From the NCBI GenBank assembly GCA_002449305.1, contig DKDI01000004.1:364-64363 (forward strand): 64,000 nucleotides of DNA, read 5' to 3'. The position numbers were made by a program, and so were the translations under genes. The notes below the pieces were generated by a model. That model had not been told where the DNA came from. It ran no database searches and was given only the letters and a program-made list of their open reading frames with translations. Position 1 is the stretch's first letter; each line of letters opens with the position of its first letter. Below, one piece after another: positions 8,309 through 17,235 of the stretch. The DNA is from Treponema sp. UBA6852 (GTDB taxonomy: Bacteria > Spirochaetota > Spirochaetia > Treponematales > Treponemataceae).

Positions 8309-9241
8309 TCAATACGGAATTCCGTTCGCGGCGGGGGCGGTCATTTTCTTTGACGAGAAGATGAGCGCGACAAGTGTCACTGCGTAAGGGAACACCTTGA
8401 AGATTACTGTCGGAATCACTGCAAGGGCTGGAATGACCTGTGAGACATTCGCAAGCGTGGTGAAGAATCCGAAGAAGAATGTCGCTCCGAGAATTCCAAG
8501 AGGCTTCCACTGTCCGAAAATCAGCGCGGCAATCGAAAGGAATCCAAGTCCTGCTACGCTTCCGTTAAATTCGCCCGAATAAGTTACAAGCATGACAGCT
8601 CCGCCAAGACCGGACAAGGCGCCGCTCACAAGAACCGCGACATAGCGCATAAAATGCACGTTCACTCCCGCACTCGCGACAGCAGAAGGATGCTCACCGC
8701 AGGCACGGAGGCGCAGTCCGAATGAAGTCTTGTAAAGCAACCAGAACGAGAATCCCCAAACTCCGAGCACGAGCCAGGTTGACCAGTATACGCGCGAGAA
8801 AATCAGTTTGCCGAAAAACGGAATTCCTGAAAGTCCTGCGTAGTCCACAGGAATTATTCCCATCATAATCGGAATGTTTCCGCTGCCCGTAACCTGACGC
8901 GCGATGTAAATCGTGATTGCGGCGGCAAGCATGTTGACTGCTGTTCCTGAAATGACCTGATCCGCCTTGAGCGTTATCGAGGCGAATGCATGGAGCAGCG
9001 CAAAAACAATTCCGAACAAAGCTCCTGCGGCAAGTCCGATTATTATGACCTGCGTGTGTCCCGCGGAATTCTCAAGTAGCCTGATTGTGAACGCGCTTCC
9101 AAAATACCCTGAAAGCATCAGCCCCTCAAGTCCGAGGTTTGTGACGCCGGAACGCTCGCTGTAAAGTCCGCCCAAAGAAGTTATGAGCATGGGCATCGTG
9201 TATGCGATTACGTAAGGAAAAACCTGATAAAGCAAATTCAT
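8309..9241 (-). CDS. Nucleoside ABC transporter permease (second)
   Basis: A 310-residue polytopic membrane protein of the BPD_transp_2 family (YufQ/NupC type). It starts TMPMLITSLGGLYSERSGVTNLGLEGLML, a segment typical of these permeases, and has about eight to nine hydrophobic spans, including a glycine-rich GLGGAVMLVTYSGEF. Its ATG overlaps the stop of the preceding permease by 4 bp (ATGA), which indicates coupled translation. With the partner permease it forms the channel of a BMP-dependent purine-nucleoside importer in the inner membrane. Confidence 0.9.
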   Translation of the reverse strand: MNLLYQVFPYVIAYTMPMLITSLGGLYSERSGVTNLGLEGLMLSGYFGSAFTIRLLENSAGHTQVIIIGLAAGALFGIVFALLHAFASITLKADQVISGTAVNMLAAAITIYIARQVTGSGNIPIMMGIIPVDYAGLSGIPFFGKLIFSRVYWSTWLVLGVWGFSFWLLYKTSFGLRLRACGEHPSAVASAGVNVHFMRYVAVLVSGALSGLGGAVMLVTYSGEFNGSVAGLGFLSIAALIFGQWKPLGILGATFFFGFFTTLANVSQVIPALAVIPTVIFKVFPYAVTLVALIFSSKKMTAPAANGIPY

Positions 9242-10377
9242 TTTTCATCTCCCGATTGATTTGAATTTCCAGAAACTCTCGCAAGCTTCTTTTCGTGAAG
9301 CGAATGGAAAAGCCTGTTCCAAAGCTTCTCAAACATAACGCTCGTCGCGGTAAAGTAGATTATTACAGAAATAATCGTGTCCGCGATTTCAGGCGGAACA
9401 TCGGTGAGCGCGTTCATGAATCCTTTTCCAGACTGAAGGATTCCGAAGAAAAGGGATGCGAACAGAACGCCCACCGGTGTTGAAGCTCCGAGCAGGGAAA
9501 CCGCGATTCCGTCAAATCCCTGGGCAGGCATCACGCCAATCTGCATGTTCAATGCGTAACCTGCATAATACGAAAGACCGGCCAGCCCCGAAAGTCCGCC
9601 TGAAATCGCCATGGAAAGCACGATGCTCCGGTTCACGTTGATTCCGGCATATTCCGCGCAGAATCTGTTCGCTCCCACAGCCTTAAGCTCATAGCCCAAC
9701 GTGGTCCTGTTCAGGCACCAGCGCACAAGAAAGACCGAGGCGACGGCAAAAATTATTCCCAGGTTGATGTATTCCGAGCCTGAAAAAACTGCGGAAAGCC
9801 ATGGACTTCTAAGCGACTGCGTAACGGCAAGAGAGGAGCTTTCAGTCTCAAGCGAAGGACCTTTTAAATATGCCGGAACAAAATAGTAAATGCTCCAGTA
9901 CGCCGTCCAGTTCAGCATGATTGATGAGACAACCTCGTGCACATTGAATTTCGCCTTAAGGAAACCGACGAGCGCGCCCCACAAGGCACCTCCTGCAGCC
10001 GCGGAAATGACAAGCACGGCAAGATAAAGCGGACGCGGAAGAAAGACAAAATGGCCTACAACCGTGGCAAAAAGTCCGCCCACCAGCATCTGACCGGAAG
10101 CTCCTATGTTGAAAAGCCCTGCCTTGTATGCGAACGCAAACGAAAGCCCGGTGAACATAAGCGGAGTGGCGGTGGCAAAAGTGTTTCCGATTCTCTCGCG
10201 GTTCATCAGCGCGCCCTTGAAAATATAGGCATAAGCCTCAAACGGATTTTCCCCTATAAAAAGCATGAGAAGTCCGCCCGCGGCAAGTCCGAGCACAACC
10301 GCGCTCAGCGCAATCAGGAACGGTTCGCTCTTTCTCTCCTCTGTTTTTTTTGCAGAAAATATTTTTTTAATCATCAT
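9238..10377 (-). CDS. Nucleoside ABC transporter permease (first)
   Basis: A 379-residue polytopic permease of the same family (YufP/NupB type). It has a short positively charged N-terminus (KKIFSAKKTEERKSE), many hydrophobic helices, and the family segments IGASGQMLVGGLFATVVGHF and AQGFDGIAVSLLGASTPVGV. It overlaps the ATPase stop by 4 bp (ATGA) upstream and the second permease start by 4 bp downstream. It should pair with the 8309-9241 product as a heterodimeric channel. Base composition across this operon is clearly GC-richer than in the defence genes. Confidence 0.9.
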   Translation of the reverse strand: MMIKKIFSAKKTEERKSEPFLIALSAVVLGLAAGGLLMLFIGENPFEAYAYIFKGALMNRERIGNTFATATPLMFTGLSFAFAYKAGLFNIGASGQMLVGGLFATVVGHFVFLPRPLYLAVLVISAAAGGALWGALVGFLKAKFNVHEVVSSIMLNWTAYWSIYYFVPAYLKGPSLETESSSLAVTQSLRSPWLSAVFSGSEYINLGIIFAVASVFLVRWCLNRTTLGYELKAVGANRFCAEYAGINVNRSIVLSMAISGGLSGLAGLSYYAGYALNMQIGVMPAQGFDGIAVSLLGASTPVGVLFASLFFGILQSGKGFMNALTDVPPEIADTIISVIIYFTATSVMFEKLWNRLFHSLHEKKLARVSGNSNQSGDEK

Positions 10378-11894
10378 TTGCTTTTCCTCACGCCAGCCAT
10401 CATAAGTCCCACAGAATGCTCATCGATCGAAGAAGTGTCAACAATATCCATCAGTTCTCCGCCTGAAATGACGGCGATTCTGTCCGACAGGTTGAAAATC
10501 TCGTCAAGCTCAAGAGAAACAAGAAGCACTGCGTTCCCCTTGTCCCGGTGCGCCACAATCTGTTTGTGGATATATTCAATCGCGCCAACATCAAGACCGC
10601 GCGTAGGCTGAACGGCAATCAGAAGCTTCGGATTCATGGAAATCTCGCGGCCGACAATCATCTTCTGCTGGTTTCCGCCTGAAAGTTTTCCCGCAGGAGA
10701 ATTTATTCCCTCGCCGGACCTAACATCGAATTTCTGAACAACGTCCGCCGAATACGAATTGATTTCCGGAAAATTAAGGATTCCGTTTCTGCTGAAAGGC
10801 TTCCTGTAATACGACTTCACCACCATGTTCTCGGCAATCCGCATTGAGGCTATAAGTCCGCGCTTGATTCTGTCCTCAGGAATATGGCCAAGCCCCAGCC
10901 CGTTTCTTTTGCGCACAGTCAGATTTGTCGCATCCGTTCCGTCAATAATGACAGAGCCACTTTCCACAGGAACAAGTCCGCAGATCGCCTCGACAAGCTC
11001 AGTCTGCCCGTTTCCGTCAACGCCCGCAAGCCCGACAATCTCGCCCTCATGAACCGCAAGGCTGAAATTCTTAACGCCCGGAACTTTCTTTGTATTCATC
11101 ACGCAGAGATTCTTCACTTCAAGCACAGACCGCCCGATTTTTGGAGCGCACTTTTCAACCTTGAAATTCACAGGACGTCCGACCATTTTCGCAGCCATAA
11201 GAGCGGCATCAGTTGAGGCGACATCCACAACGTCAATCAGTTTTCCACGGCGGATAATCGTGCAGCGGTCAGCGACTGCCTTTATCTCGTTCAGCTTGTG
11301 CGTGATTATTATGACGGACTTTCCTTCCTTCACAAGATTCCTGATAATCCGCATGAGGTCGTCAATTTCCTGCGGAGTCAGAACCGCCGTCGGCTCGTCA
11401 AAAATCAGGATGTCAGCGTCGCAGTAAAGCATTTTCAGAATCTCGACACGCTGCTGCATTCCCACGGAAATGTCCTCAATCTTCATGTCAGGATCAATGT
11501 TCAGTCCGTACTTCTCGCTCAGCGCTTTTATTCTTGCCGAAGCTTCCTTTCTGTGCAGAACAAATCCGCCTTCCTTTCCGAGAATGATGTTCTCCGTAAC
11601 CGTAAAATTAGCCACAAGCTGAAAATGCTGGTGAACCATTCCAATTCCAAGACGAGCCGCGTCATTCGGATTTTTTATGGAAACTTCCTTTCCGCGGATT
11701 TTTATAGTTCCCCTGTCCGCATGATAAAGCCCGAACAGGATGCTCATCAGCGTGGATTTTCCGGCCCCATTCTCGCCTAGAATGGCATGGACCTCTCCGT
11801 CCCGCACCCTAAGCGTAATATCATCGTTTGCAACAATACCCGGAAACTCCTTCCTGATATTGAGCATCTCAATCACGTAGTTGTCTGCGCCCAT
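10374..11894 (-). CDS. Nucleoside ABC transporter ATP-binding protein (two fused ABC domains)
   Basis: A 506-residue tandem ABC ATPase (YufO/NupA type). The first domain has Walker A GENGAGKST, signature SVGMQQRVEI, and Walker B ILIFDEPTAVL. The second has a degenerate Walker A (GVDGNGQTE), signature LSGGNQQKM, and LLIAVQPTRGLD at Walker B, where the usual Asp-Glu pair is lost. One competent and one degenerate site is usual for the sugar/nucleoside importers of this class. It begins 265 bp after the binding-protein gene, beyond a terminator, so it may be expressed at a lower level than the binding protein. Confidence 0.93.
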   Translation of the reverse strand: MGADNYVIEMLNIRKEFPGIVANDDITLRVRDGEVHAILGENGAGKSTLMSILFGLYHADRGTIKIRGKEVSIKNPNDAARLGIGMVHQHFQLVANFTVTENIILGKEGGFVLHRKEASARIKALSEKYGLNIDPDMKIEDISVGMQQRVEILKMLYCDADILIFDEPTAVLTPQEIDDLMRIIRNLVKEGKSVIIITHKLNEIKAVADRCTIIRRGKLIDVVDVASTDAALMAAKMVGRPVNFKVEKCAPKIGRSVLEVKNLCVMNTKKVPGVKNFSLAVHEGEIVGLAGVDGNGQTELVEAICGLVPVESGSVIIDGTDATNLTVRKRNGLGLGHIPEDRIKRGLIASMRIAENMVVKSYYRKPFSRNGILNFPEINSYSADVVQKFDVRSGEGINSPAGKLSGGNQQKMIVGREISMNPKLLIAVQPTRGLDVGAIEYIHKQIVAHRDKGNAVLLVSLELDEIFNLSDRIAVISGGELMDIVDTSSIDEHSVGLMMAGVRKSK

Positions 11895-11974
11895 TTTTAC
11901 TCCAATCTCAACATGAAATTATATCACAGCATACGGATTCCGTGTAAAAAAAATAAGCCCCAAACTTGCATCTA

Positions 11975-12040
11975 TGTCATACTCCGGCTTGACCGGAGTA
12001 TCTTGCATAACAGATTTCCGGGTCAAGCCCGAAAATGACA
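11975..12040. repeat. REP-like imperfect inverted repeat
   Basis: A 66-bp unit starts TGTCAT and ends ATGACA. Its two halves are imperfect inverted copies, centred on CCGGCTTGACCGG and CGGGTCAAGCCCG. It lies between the binding-protein terminator and the transporter ATPase gene. The core resembles widespread bacterial intergenic palindromes. A weak one-sided relative (TGTCATACTGAAC) starts near 14851. Confidence 0.6.
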
Positions 12041-12100
12041 AAAAAGATACTTTTGGGACAGCCCCATGACAATTATCAAATATGCAACAGCAAATCTCAA

Positions 12101-12136
12101 TAAAAAAATAAGCCTCCGGTTTTTACGCCGAAGGCT
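12101..12136 (-). terminator. Rho-independent terminator of the BMP gene
   Basis: On the minus strand, 23 bp past the binding-protein stop, a 9-bp stem with one mismatch (AGCCTTCGG / CCGGAGGCT) closes a short A-rich loop. A run of seven T follows. Its position between the binding protein and the rest of the operon fits partial termination. Confidence 0.85.
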
Positions 12137-12159
12137 AATTTCAAGATGAAATTCTGATT

Positions 12160-13239
12160 TTATTTTATGAGTCCGTCACCTGAAGCCGCGACTTTGATTT
12201 CGCCTGATTTTATGAGGGCAAGAACCTCGTCAGCCTTTTTCTGCGCGTCCGCGGAAAGGTTAGGATTCTTAACAGGAATTCCGATTCCGTCGTTCACCGC
12301 AGAAAGCTCAAGCTCCTGTCCGCCCGGGAATTTTCCTGCAAGCTGGGCCTCAATCATATCGTAGGACGCGCGGTCAAGGAATTTCTGTGCGGAAGTGAGA
12401 ACCGCGCTTTTTCCCTTGGCGTAGATTCCATCATTGTACTGGTCAACGTCAACTCCGACCATCCACACATCCTTTCCTGTCGAGCGGCGTGTCTTTGCCT
12501 CGTTGATGACTCCGACTCCTACACCGCCTGCAGCCGCGAACACAACCTTAACGCCCTTGTCGTACATTGAGGCCGCAAGCTGCTGTCCTGCAGCAACGTC
12601 AGAGAATGTTCCCTGATAGACGACGTTCTCCGCATCAATTGAAATCTTTGTTCCGTAGTTGGCGTTCGCATAGGCGATTCCCTGCTGCCATCCCCAGTTG
12701 AATTTCTGAACCGCAGGAATTTCCATTCCGCCGATGAATCCAAATTTTCCTTCCTTAATCTGAACCGCAGCTGCAACTCCTGCGACAAATCCTGACTCCT
12801 GCTCAAGCCAAGAGACGGCGACAGTGTTCTTCGCAGTCTCGAAAGTGCTGTAGTCCGCCGTGTGAGGCTTTCCGTCAAGAATGACAAAAAGAACGTTCGG
12901 ATATTTTTTCTGAGCAGCATAAACGGCCGTCTCGAATTTGAATCCCGGACAGATAATCATCTGATAGCCGGCATCCGCAAGGTTTCCGATTTCCTTGAGA
13001 TAATCCGCCTCTGTTGTTCCGGCAGGCTTGAGGTACTTTGTCTTTATTCCCATGTCCTTCTGGGCGCGCAAAATTCCTTCCCAAGTTCCCTGATTGAAAG
13101 ACTTGTCGTCGATTGTTCCTGAGTCCGTAACCATTCCGACCCTGAGATTCGACTTCTTTGAATCCTTCTTTTTTCCGGCGGCAAACGCTGATGTGGCGAT
13201 AAGCAGAACACTGACCGCAACTGTAAGAATCTTTTTCAT
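12160..13239 (-). CDS. BMP/PnrA-family nucleoside-binding protein
   Basis: A 359-residue periplasmic-binding protein of the BMP (basic membrane protein, PnrA/TmpC) family. The family segments are VGMVTDSGTIDDKSFNQGTWEGI near the mature N-terminus, FGFIGGMEIPAVQKFNWGWQQG, and the VVFAAAGGVGVGVINEA stretch. The start at 13239 follows GGAGG by 7 bp; a longer reading to 13305 lacks a ribosome site and covers the promoter. The signal peptide MKKILTVAVSVLLIATSAFA ends in an AFA-A type I site and has no lipobox cysteine, unlike the lipoprotein TmpC. It should bind purine nucleosides for the importer encoded downstream. Confidence 0.93.
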   Translation of the reverse strand: MKKILTVAVSVLLIATSAFAAGKKKDSKKSNLRVGMVTDSGTIDDKSFNQGTWEGILRAQKDMGIKTKYLKPAGTTEADYLKEIGNLADAGYQMIICPGFKFETAVYAAQKKYPNVLFVILDGKPHTADYSTFETAKNTVAVSWLEQESGFVAGVAAAVQIKEGKFGFIGGMEIPAVQKFNWGWQQGIAYANANYGTKISIDAENVVYQGTFSDVAAGQQLAASMYDKGVKVVFAAAGGVGVGVINEAKTRRSTGKDVWMVGVDVDQYNDGIYAKGKSAVLTSAQKFLDRASYDMIEAQLAGKFPGGQELELSAVNDGIGIPVKNPNLSADAQKKADEVLALIKSGEIKVAASGDGLIK

Positions 13240-13281
13240 TTTTCCTCCATAAAAAAAAATGCACTGCAAGTTTCTTGGTAA

Positions 13282-13310
13282 ATAGTATAATTCACAAAGG
13301 TTCATGTCAA
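13282..13310 (-). promoter_or_regulatory. Sigma-70-type promoter of the BMP gene
   Basis: On the minus strand TTGACA (13305-13310) is followed after 17 bp by TACTAT (13282-13287); TATACT two bases upstream is the alternative -10 box. The start codon is about 43 bp downstream. The rest of the 13240-13514 gap shows only AT-rich short palindromes. Confidence 0.6.
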
Positions 13311-13514
13311 GAAAAAACAGCGGACAGGATTTTGCTAAAGCGCATTTTCAGCTGGAAATAACAAACAGGAAAAACTACAAGACGCCGAAATTCCCGGAAA
13401 TCCTCTCCTCCTCGTCTTTAATAAGCGAGCAAAATTCTTGAGAATTTTCTTCCATAATAAATCATTTTCTACAGCTCGTGATATTTATATCATAGCCACT
13501 TTTCCAAAACTTGC

Positions 13515-14213
13515 TTAATTATGCCTGTAAATCTTTAAATTCTCAAGATAATCAGGGCCGTTTGTATATCCGTCAGTTCGTATGATTATTTCCGTATCGG
13601 TAAACTCCACTTTACATTTGCAATACTCATCGCCAGGAATACTTTGCTGCTGCAGCATTCCGTCGTAAATTCCAGATGAGGGAAGCAAGCATTGGGTCTC
13701 TTCTGATTTCAGCAAAATAAATTCTCTTTGCAATATTTTTTCTTTGTCTAGTTCTATAAAACAGAAAACTTTTTCTTTTTCAAGCTGTTCATGCAATTCC
13801 CGCTCTTTTATCAGCTGGCACGCAACCTCCGCGCCTTCATCACAGTCAAATCTTTCCTTGTTGAAAACAAACACATCCTTTCCTTTGTATTTTGAATAAA
13901 TATCCTTGACTTTCCTGTTTCTGCAGAATTTGCCTTTTAATTCCTCATAAATCTTTTCAATCGTAAAAAACTCATCGACTGTTACGGCATGCCCGTGAAA
14001 AACTTCCGTTATTTTTATTCCCGGAATTCCTGAAAAAAACGTCTTCTCCTTCAGATTAATGTAAACCCAGGGACAGGAACTGAAAATGCCTTTTGTGGAA
14101 ACATTTCTATAATTTTTACGCAGATATTTATAAAATTCCGAGTCTCCGCAATTTCTTAAATCATTTCCGTAAACCAGAATAACTTCTTTTTCGCTTCCGA
14201 TTCTATCACCCAT
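13515..14213 (-). CDS. Hypothetical protein, unrecognised family
   Basis: A 232-residue soluble protein that I do not recognise. It has no signal peptide or membrane span. The middle is charged and helical (ACQLIKERELHEQLEKEKVF), with several cysteines (Cys17, 47, 96) and a hydrophobic N-terminal strand EVILVYGNDL. It is a single-gene unit with its own promoter at 14249-14280, one of three in the window with the CGACAT palindrome, so it may share regulation with cas12a. Codon use looks normal and the frame is intact. The function is unknown. Confidence 0.6.
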   Translation of the reverse strand: MGDRIGSEKEVILVYGNDLRNCGDSEFYKYLRKNYRNVSTKGIFSSCPWVYINLKEKTFFSGIPGIKITEVFHGHAVTVDEFFTIEKIYEELKGKFCRNRKVKDIYSKYKGKDVFVFNKERFDCDEGAEVACQLIKERELHEQLEKEKVFCFIELDKEKILQREFILLKSEETQCLLPSSGIYDGMLQQQSIPGDEYCKCKVEFTDTEIIIRTDGYTNGPDYLENLKIYRHN

Positions 14214-14248
14214 AAAAACTCCGTAAAAACCGAATTATATTTCCTAGA

Positions 14249-14280
14249 ATCATACAACATCAAACCGACATATAATGTCG
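14249..14280 (-). promoter_or_regulatory. Promoter with CGACAT-N3-ATGTCG palindrome
   Basis: On the minus strand TATGAT (14249-14254) lies 36 bp before the ATG of the 13515-14213 gene. The perfect palindrome CGACATTATATGTCG (14266-14280) is exactly 11 bp upstream of it, as at cas12a. Confidence 0.65.
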
Positions 14281-14337
14281 CAGCAGAATTTTTTATTTTT
14301 TCTACATGACAGAACAAAGTGCAGCCGTTAATTTTAT

Positions 14338-14832
14338 TTATCGTGCCGACTTTTCAAACATCTGCTTCAGAAGATATTTTCCGCTTGCGGTCTTGAACAC
14401 GTTCGCCTTCATCGCCGGAACAGACTCGCGCTTGCAGTAGCCTTCCATAACGTTCACGATAAAGTCCGCCTCAACAAGGATCTGAAAGTCAAGTCCGTCA
14501 ATCGCCTTGTACGTGTGGTGATGGCCGATTATAAAGCAAATCCGCTCAACATCGGCTGCAGGAAGAGAAAGCGGCTCAAGAAGTTTTTTCGCAATTGCAG
14601 GACCTTCCGTCTCCTGATGCTGAGGCTGGCTGTTTCCATATTTTTCCTTGCTCGCCTTTACGCCGATGTCGTGAAGATACGCCGCGACTTCCGTTATAAA
14701 AAGCGTATGCTCGTCCACGTTTTCCATCTGCGCGATAAGCCGGCTGTAGCCATGCACCGCCATCAGGTGATGAATATTAGGTCCGTCCGGGTCGTACTCA
14801 AAAATTGATTTTAGAAGTTTGGTCAGGTTCAT
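14338..14832 (-). CDS. HD-domain phosphohydrolase
   Basis: A 164-residue HD-superfamily protein. The metal-binding residues follow the usual order: His in MAVHGYSR (near 27), His-Asp in AAYLHDIGVKA (near 54-55), His-His in FIIGHHHTY (near 104-106), and Asp in LVEADFIVN (near 122). These proteins hydrolyse phosphomonoesters or phosphodiesters of nucleotides; the substrate cannot be inferred here. The ATG is preceded by GGAG. It stands alone, downstream of a GC-rich hairpin block. Confidence 0.85.
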   Translation of the reverse strand: MNLTKLLKSIFEYDPDGPNIHHLMAVHGYSRLIAQMENVDEHTLFITEVAAYLHDIGVKASKEKYGNSQPQHQETEGPAIAKKLLEPLSLPAADVERICFIIGHHHTYKAIDGLDFQILVEADFIVNVMEGYCKRESVPAMKANVFKTASGKYLLKQMFEKSAR

Positions 14833-14849
14833 TGTGTTTTTGCTCCTTA

Positions 14850-15060
14850 TGTCATACTGAACTTTCTTTAGTATCTTTTTTTTCAGGCGTTCCCCTCACT
14901 GCGTTCGGGTCGGCTGTTCCGCACTTCGCTCACGCTCTAAGTCCTCGCCGTGCAAATCGCACGGCTGCGGTCTTTGGTTTCGGCTGTCAAAACAGCCTTC
15001 GCCAGTGCTCCATAGCCTAACGTGATAGCGTTAGGTCGTGCGCGAGAGCGCACACGTTAA
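14850..15060. repeat. GC-rich block of four hairpins in a 400-bp gene-free gap
   Basis: This gene-free stretch between the HD gene and the phosphotransferase holds four perfect short hairpins: CCGTGC/GCACGG at 14948-14964, GGCTGT/ACAGCC at 14982-14997, CCTAACG/CGTTAGG at 15016-15035, and GTGCGC/GCGCAC at 15038-15053. It is much GC-richer than its surroundings. There is no T-run that would make it a simple terminator, and no coding sense. It looks like a mobile palindromic unit. Related short blocks lie at 30518-30589 and 57805-57859. Confidence 0.55.
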
Positions 15061-15220
15061 ATAAACAAGTTTTGTGTCAGCAAAATCTCACATTTTAAGT
15101 TACATTATGTAACTAACAGAAAAATATAATAAACCAAATATCGGTTGTCAAGAATTTTTCTAAAAAGTTGTTGACAGCATTTTCTAAAAAATTGAATCAA
15201 CTTTTCCACAAAATCCATGT

Positions 15221-15226
15221 TATAAT
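15221..15226 (+). promoter_or_regulatory. -10 box placing the transcript start at the ATG
   Basis: TATAAT lies only 6 bp before the ATG at 15233, so transcription would begin at or next to the start codon and the message would be leaderless. There is no ribosome site. No strong -35 box is visible at the usual distance. Confidence 0.45.
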
Positions 15227-15232
15227 ATTCAC

Positions 15233-15922
15233 ATGCAAGAAGAAATCTTGACCGGTGGCCGTTCAACTATTGGTGTGGTAAAAATCGGAAATGAAGTTCG
15301 CCGTCCACACAAAAATGAAAGCGACTTTGCAAGCAGCTTCTTGCAATTTCTTGAAAAACAAAATTATCCTTTTTCGCAAAGATATTTAGGTCGGGATGAG
15401 CAAGGTCGAGATCGATTCTTCTATATAAATGGCTTTGTTCCCAAAGAAATCGGAGAAACAAATCTTGTTCAACTTTGCGATTTTATGAAAATGGTTCGGC
15501 AATTTCACGACATTTCGTTGGATTTTACAAATTCAAAAAAAGTTGTCTGCCATAATGACTTGTCTCCGTGCAATACAGTTTTTCAAAATAATCGGCCGGT
15601 TGGAATCATCGATTGGGACAGTGCCGCTCCCGGAGAACGCTGGGAAGATTTAACTTACATTCTGTGGCTTTGGATAAATATATGAAGTCACCGCCGTTCA
15701 GAAATCAACATTCTTGGACAGATGAAAACCGCGCTTTCCGCTTATAATGCCGACAAAAAAACTCTTGCAAATTTTGCAGACAAACTGATTTGGCGAATGG
15801 AAAAAGTTATTTCGCAAATGTCGCCACAAAATTTTCAATACGTTCGCACAAAAAATTGGGTTGAGTTTTCAAAATTATGGGTTCAAGAGAACCGAATAAA
15901 ACTTATAGGAGAAATCGGATGA
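15233..15922 (+). pseudogene. Phosphotransferase (APH/choline-kinase fold) interrupted by one in-frame TGA
   Basis: The reading frame is open from 15233 to 15922 except for TGA at 15683-15685. The upstream part (150 codons) has the kinase motifs VCHNDLSPCN (catalytic Asp) and IIDWDSAAPGERWEDL (metal Asp) of aminoglycoside-phosphotransferase-like enzymes. The downstream part continues in the same frame as SHRRSEINILGQMKTALSAY. A single G-to-T change of GGA (Gly) would explain the stop. The catalytic lobe is whole, but the C-terminal helices would be lost. The 3' end overlaps the MATE gene by ATGA. Selenocysteine recoding is unlikely. Confidence 0.8.
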
Positions 15923-17235
15923 AATTCTTAAAAGCACTAAAATCAGTAAACTACAGATTGTTTTTCGCAATTTTTGCGACTATGCTTTTTCCCTCTGTTT
16001 ATCAAACTGTACGAATTTATTTTCTCGGGAACTTGCCAAACGAATGGGGAATAAGCATTGCAAGCCAGCTTTCCTGGGTAAACCTTTTCTACGAAGTTGT
16101 TCAGGAAGCGCTGATTCTTCCGCTTTTTTTCTTGCTCGGAAAATCCTTGAACAATCACAATGAACTTGAAAACAAAATCCGCACTGGAATTCTTACAACG
16201 GCTTTTATCTATGCCATATTGTCAATTTTGATTTTTATTTTTGCAAAGCCGCTTGTAAAATTTATGGCGCAGAACAAAAATCTTATCGATGAAACTGCGC
16301 GCTATATTCGTCTTGAAACCGTTGCCGCATTATTTTCAACTTTGTGGCGATTTTTGTTTCTCGTTTTTATAACGCTGAAAAAAGATTTCTTCATCTATAT
16401 TCTTCTTGGAATTCAAGCGGTTCTTTCAATAATTTTGGACACGTTTCTTGTAAGCACACTGCCAGTTTCCATAAATCTTGGCGTAAACGGAATTGCAGTT
16501 TCAAACATAATCGTGAACGTTTGCATTTTAGCAGTTTCGTTTTTTCTGCTTTCAAAAGATGGATTTCAAATCTTCAAAAAAACGCAGTTGGATTTTTCTT
16601 GGCTCAAAGAATGGTTTTCCGTTGGAAAATTTTCAGGAACCGAATCATTTTTGCGGAATTTTGCGTTTATGATGATGGTAGTTAGAATGGTGAACGTTGT
16701 TTCGGAGCAGGGAAATTATTGGATTGCGAACAATTTTATCTGGAACTGGCTTTTGCTGCCCGCTCTTTCGCTTGCCGATGTTGTAAAAAAAGAAATTGCT
16801 GAAGACCAAGAAAACATCAGCTCAAAAACTTTTGGCTACATTTGTCTTTCTTGTGTTTTCGCCTTAACTTGGATTTTTTCGATTTCGCTTTGGAAGCCGT
16901 TTTTAAAATTCGTGATGAACGTTGCCGAATATGAGACCGTTTTTAGGATTGCTTTAATTGAAACTGGATTTTACATAACTTTTATTTTCAACACTTGCAT
17001 TTTTGACGCAACTTTTTACGGACTTGGAAAAACAAATTATATGCTGATTCAGTCCGTCTGCATTGATGTGGTTTATTATGGAATTATGTTCATTTTGTAC
17101 TGCGCAGGAATTTTTGTTCCATCTTTGATAGGAATCTGCCTGATGTTCGGAATCGGAATGTCTCTTGACTTTATTCCATCGGCGATACTTTATGCACATT
17201 TGCTGAAAAAACTAGAGGTTCGCATTAAGATTTAA
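15919..17235 (+). CDS. MATE-family efflux transporter
   Basis: A 438-residue membrane protein with about twelve hydrophobic helices in two similar halves, typical of MATE (multi-antimicrobial extrusion) cation-coupled exporters. The start at 15919 follows AGGAGA and overlaps the phosphotransferase stop by 4 bp, so translation would be coupled. With the upstream kinase truncated, ribosome delivery to this start may be reduced. Pairing of an APH-like kinase with an exporter hints at drug or natural-product modification and export, but the substrate is unknown. Its stop overlaps the convergent radical-SAM gene by 4 bp. Confidence 0.85.
   Translation: MKFLKALKSVNYRLFFAIFATMLFPSVYQTVRIYFLGNLPNEWGISIASQLSWVNLFYEVVQEALILPLFFLLGKSLNNHNELENKIRTGILTTAFIYAILSILIFIFAKPLVKFMAQNKNLIDETARYIRLETVAALFSTLWRFLFLVFITLKKDFFIYILLGIQAVLSIILDTFLVSTLPVSINLGVNGIAVSNIIVNVCILAVSFFLLSKDGFQIFKKTQLDFSWLKEWFSVGKFSGTESFLRNFAFMMMVVRMVNVVSEQGNYWIANNFIWNWLLLPALSLADVVKKEIAEDQENISSKTFGYICLSCVFALTWIFSISLWKPFLKFVMNVAEYETVFRIALIETGFYITFIFNTCIFDATFYGLGKTNYMLIQSVCIDVVYYGIMFILYCAGIFVPSLIGICLMFGIGMSLDFIPSAILYAHLLKKLEVRIKI

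Noticed and set aside
8289..8510. N-terminal extension of the aldose epimerase
   Set aside because: It would be encoded over the 3' end of the permease. The domain begins at MIVTLKNERF, and a GGAGAG site precedes 8288.
9937..10611. 224-codon open frame on the plus strand
   Set aside because: It lies opposite the permease and ATPase genes, whose motifs are clear. The product is basic, low-complexity and motif-free, as expected of an antisense shadow in GC-richer DNA.
15683..15685. Selenocysteine at the in-frame TGA of the phosphotransferase
   Set aside because: The TGA stands where a Gly codon (GGA) is one base away. I see no obvious recoding hairpin right after it, and the family is not known for selenocysteine.
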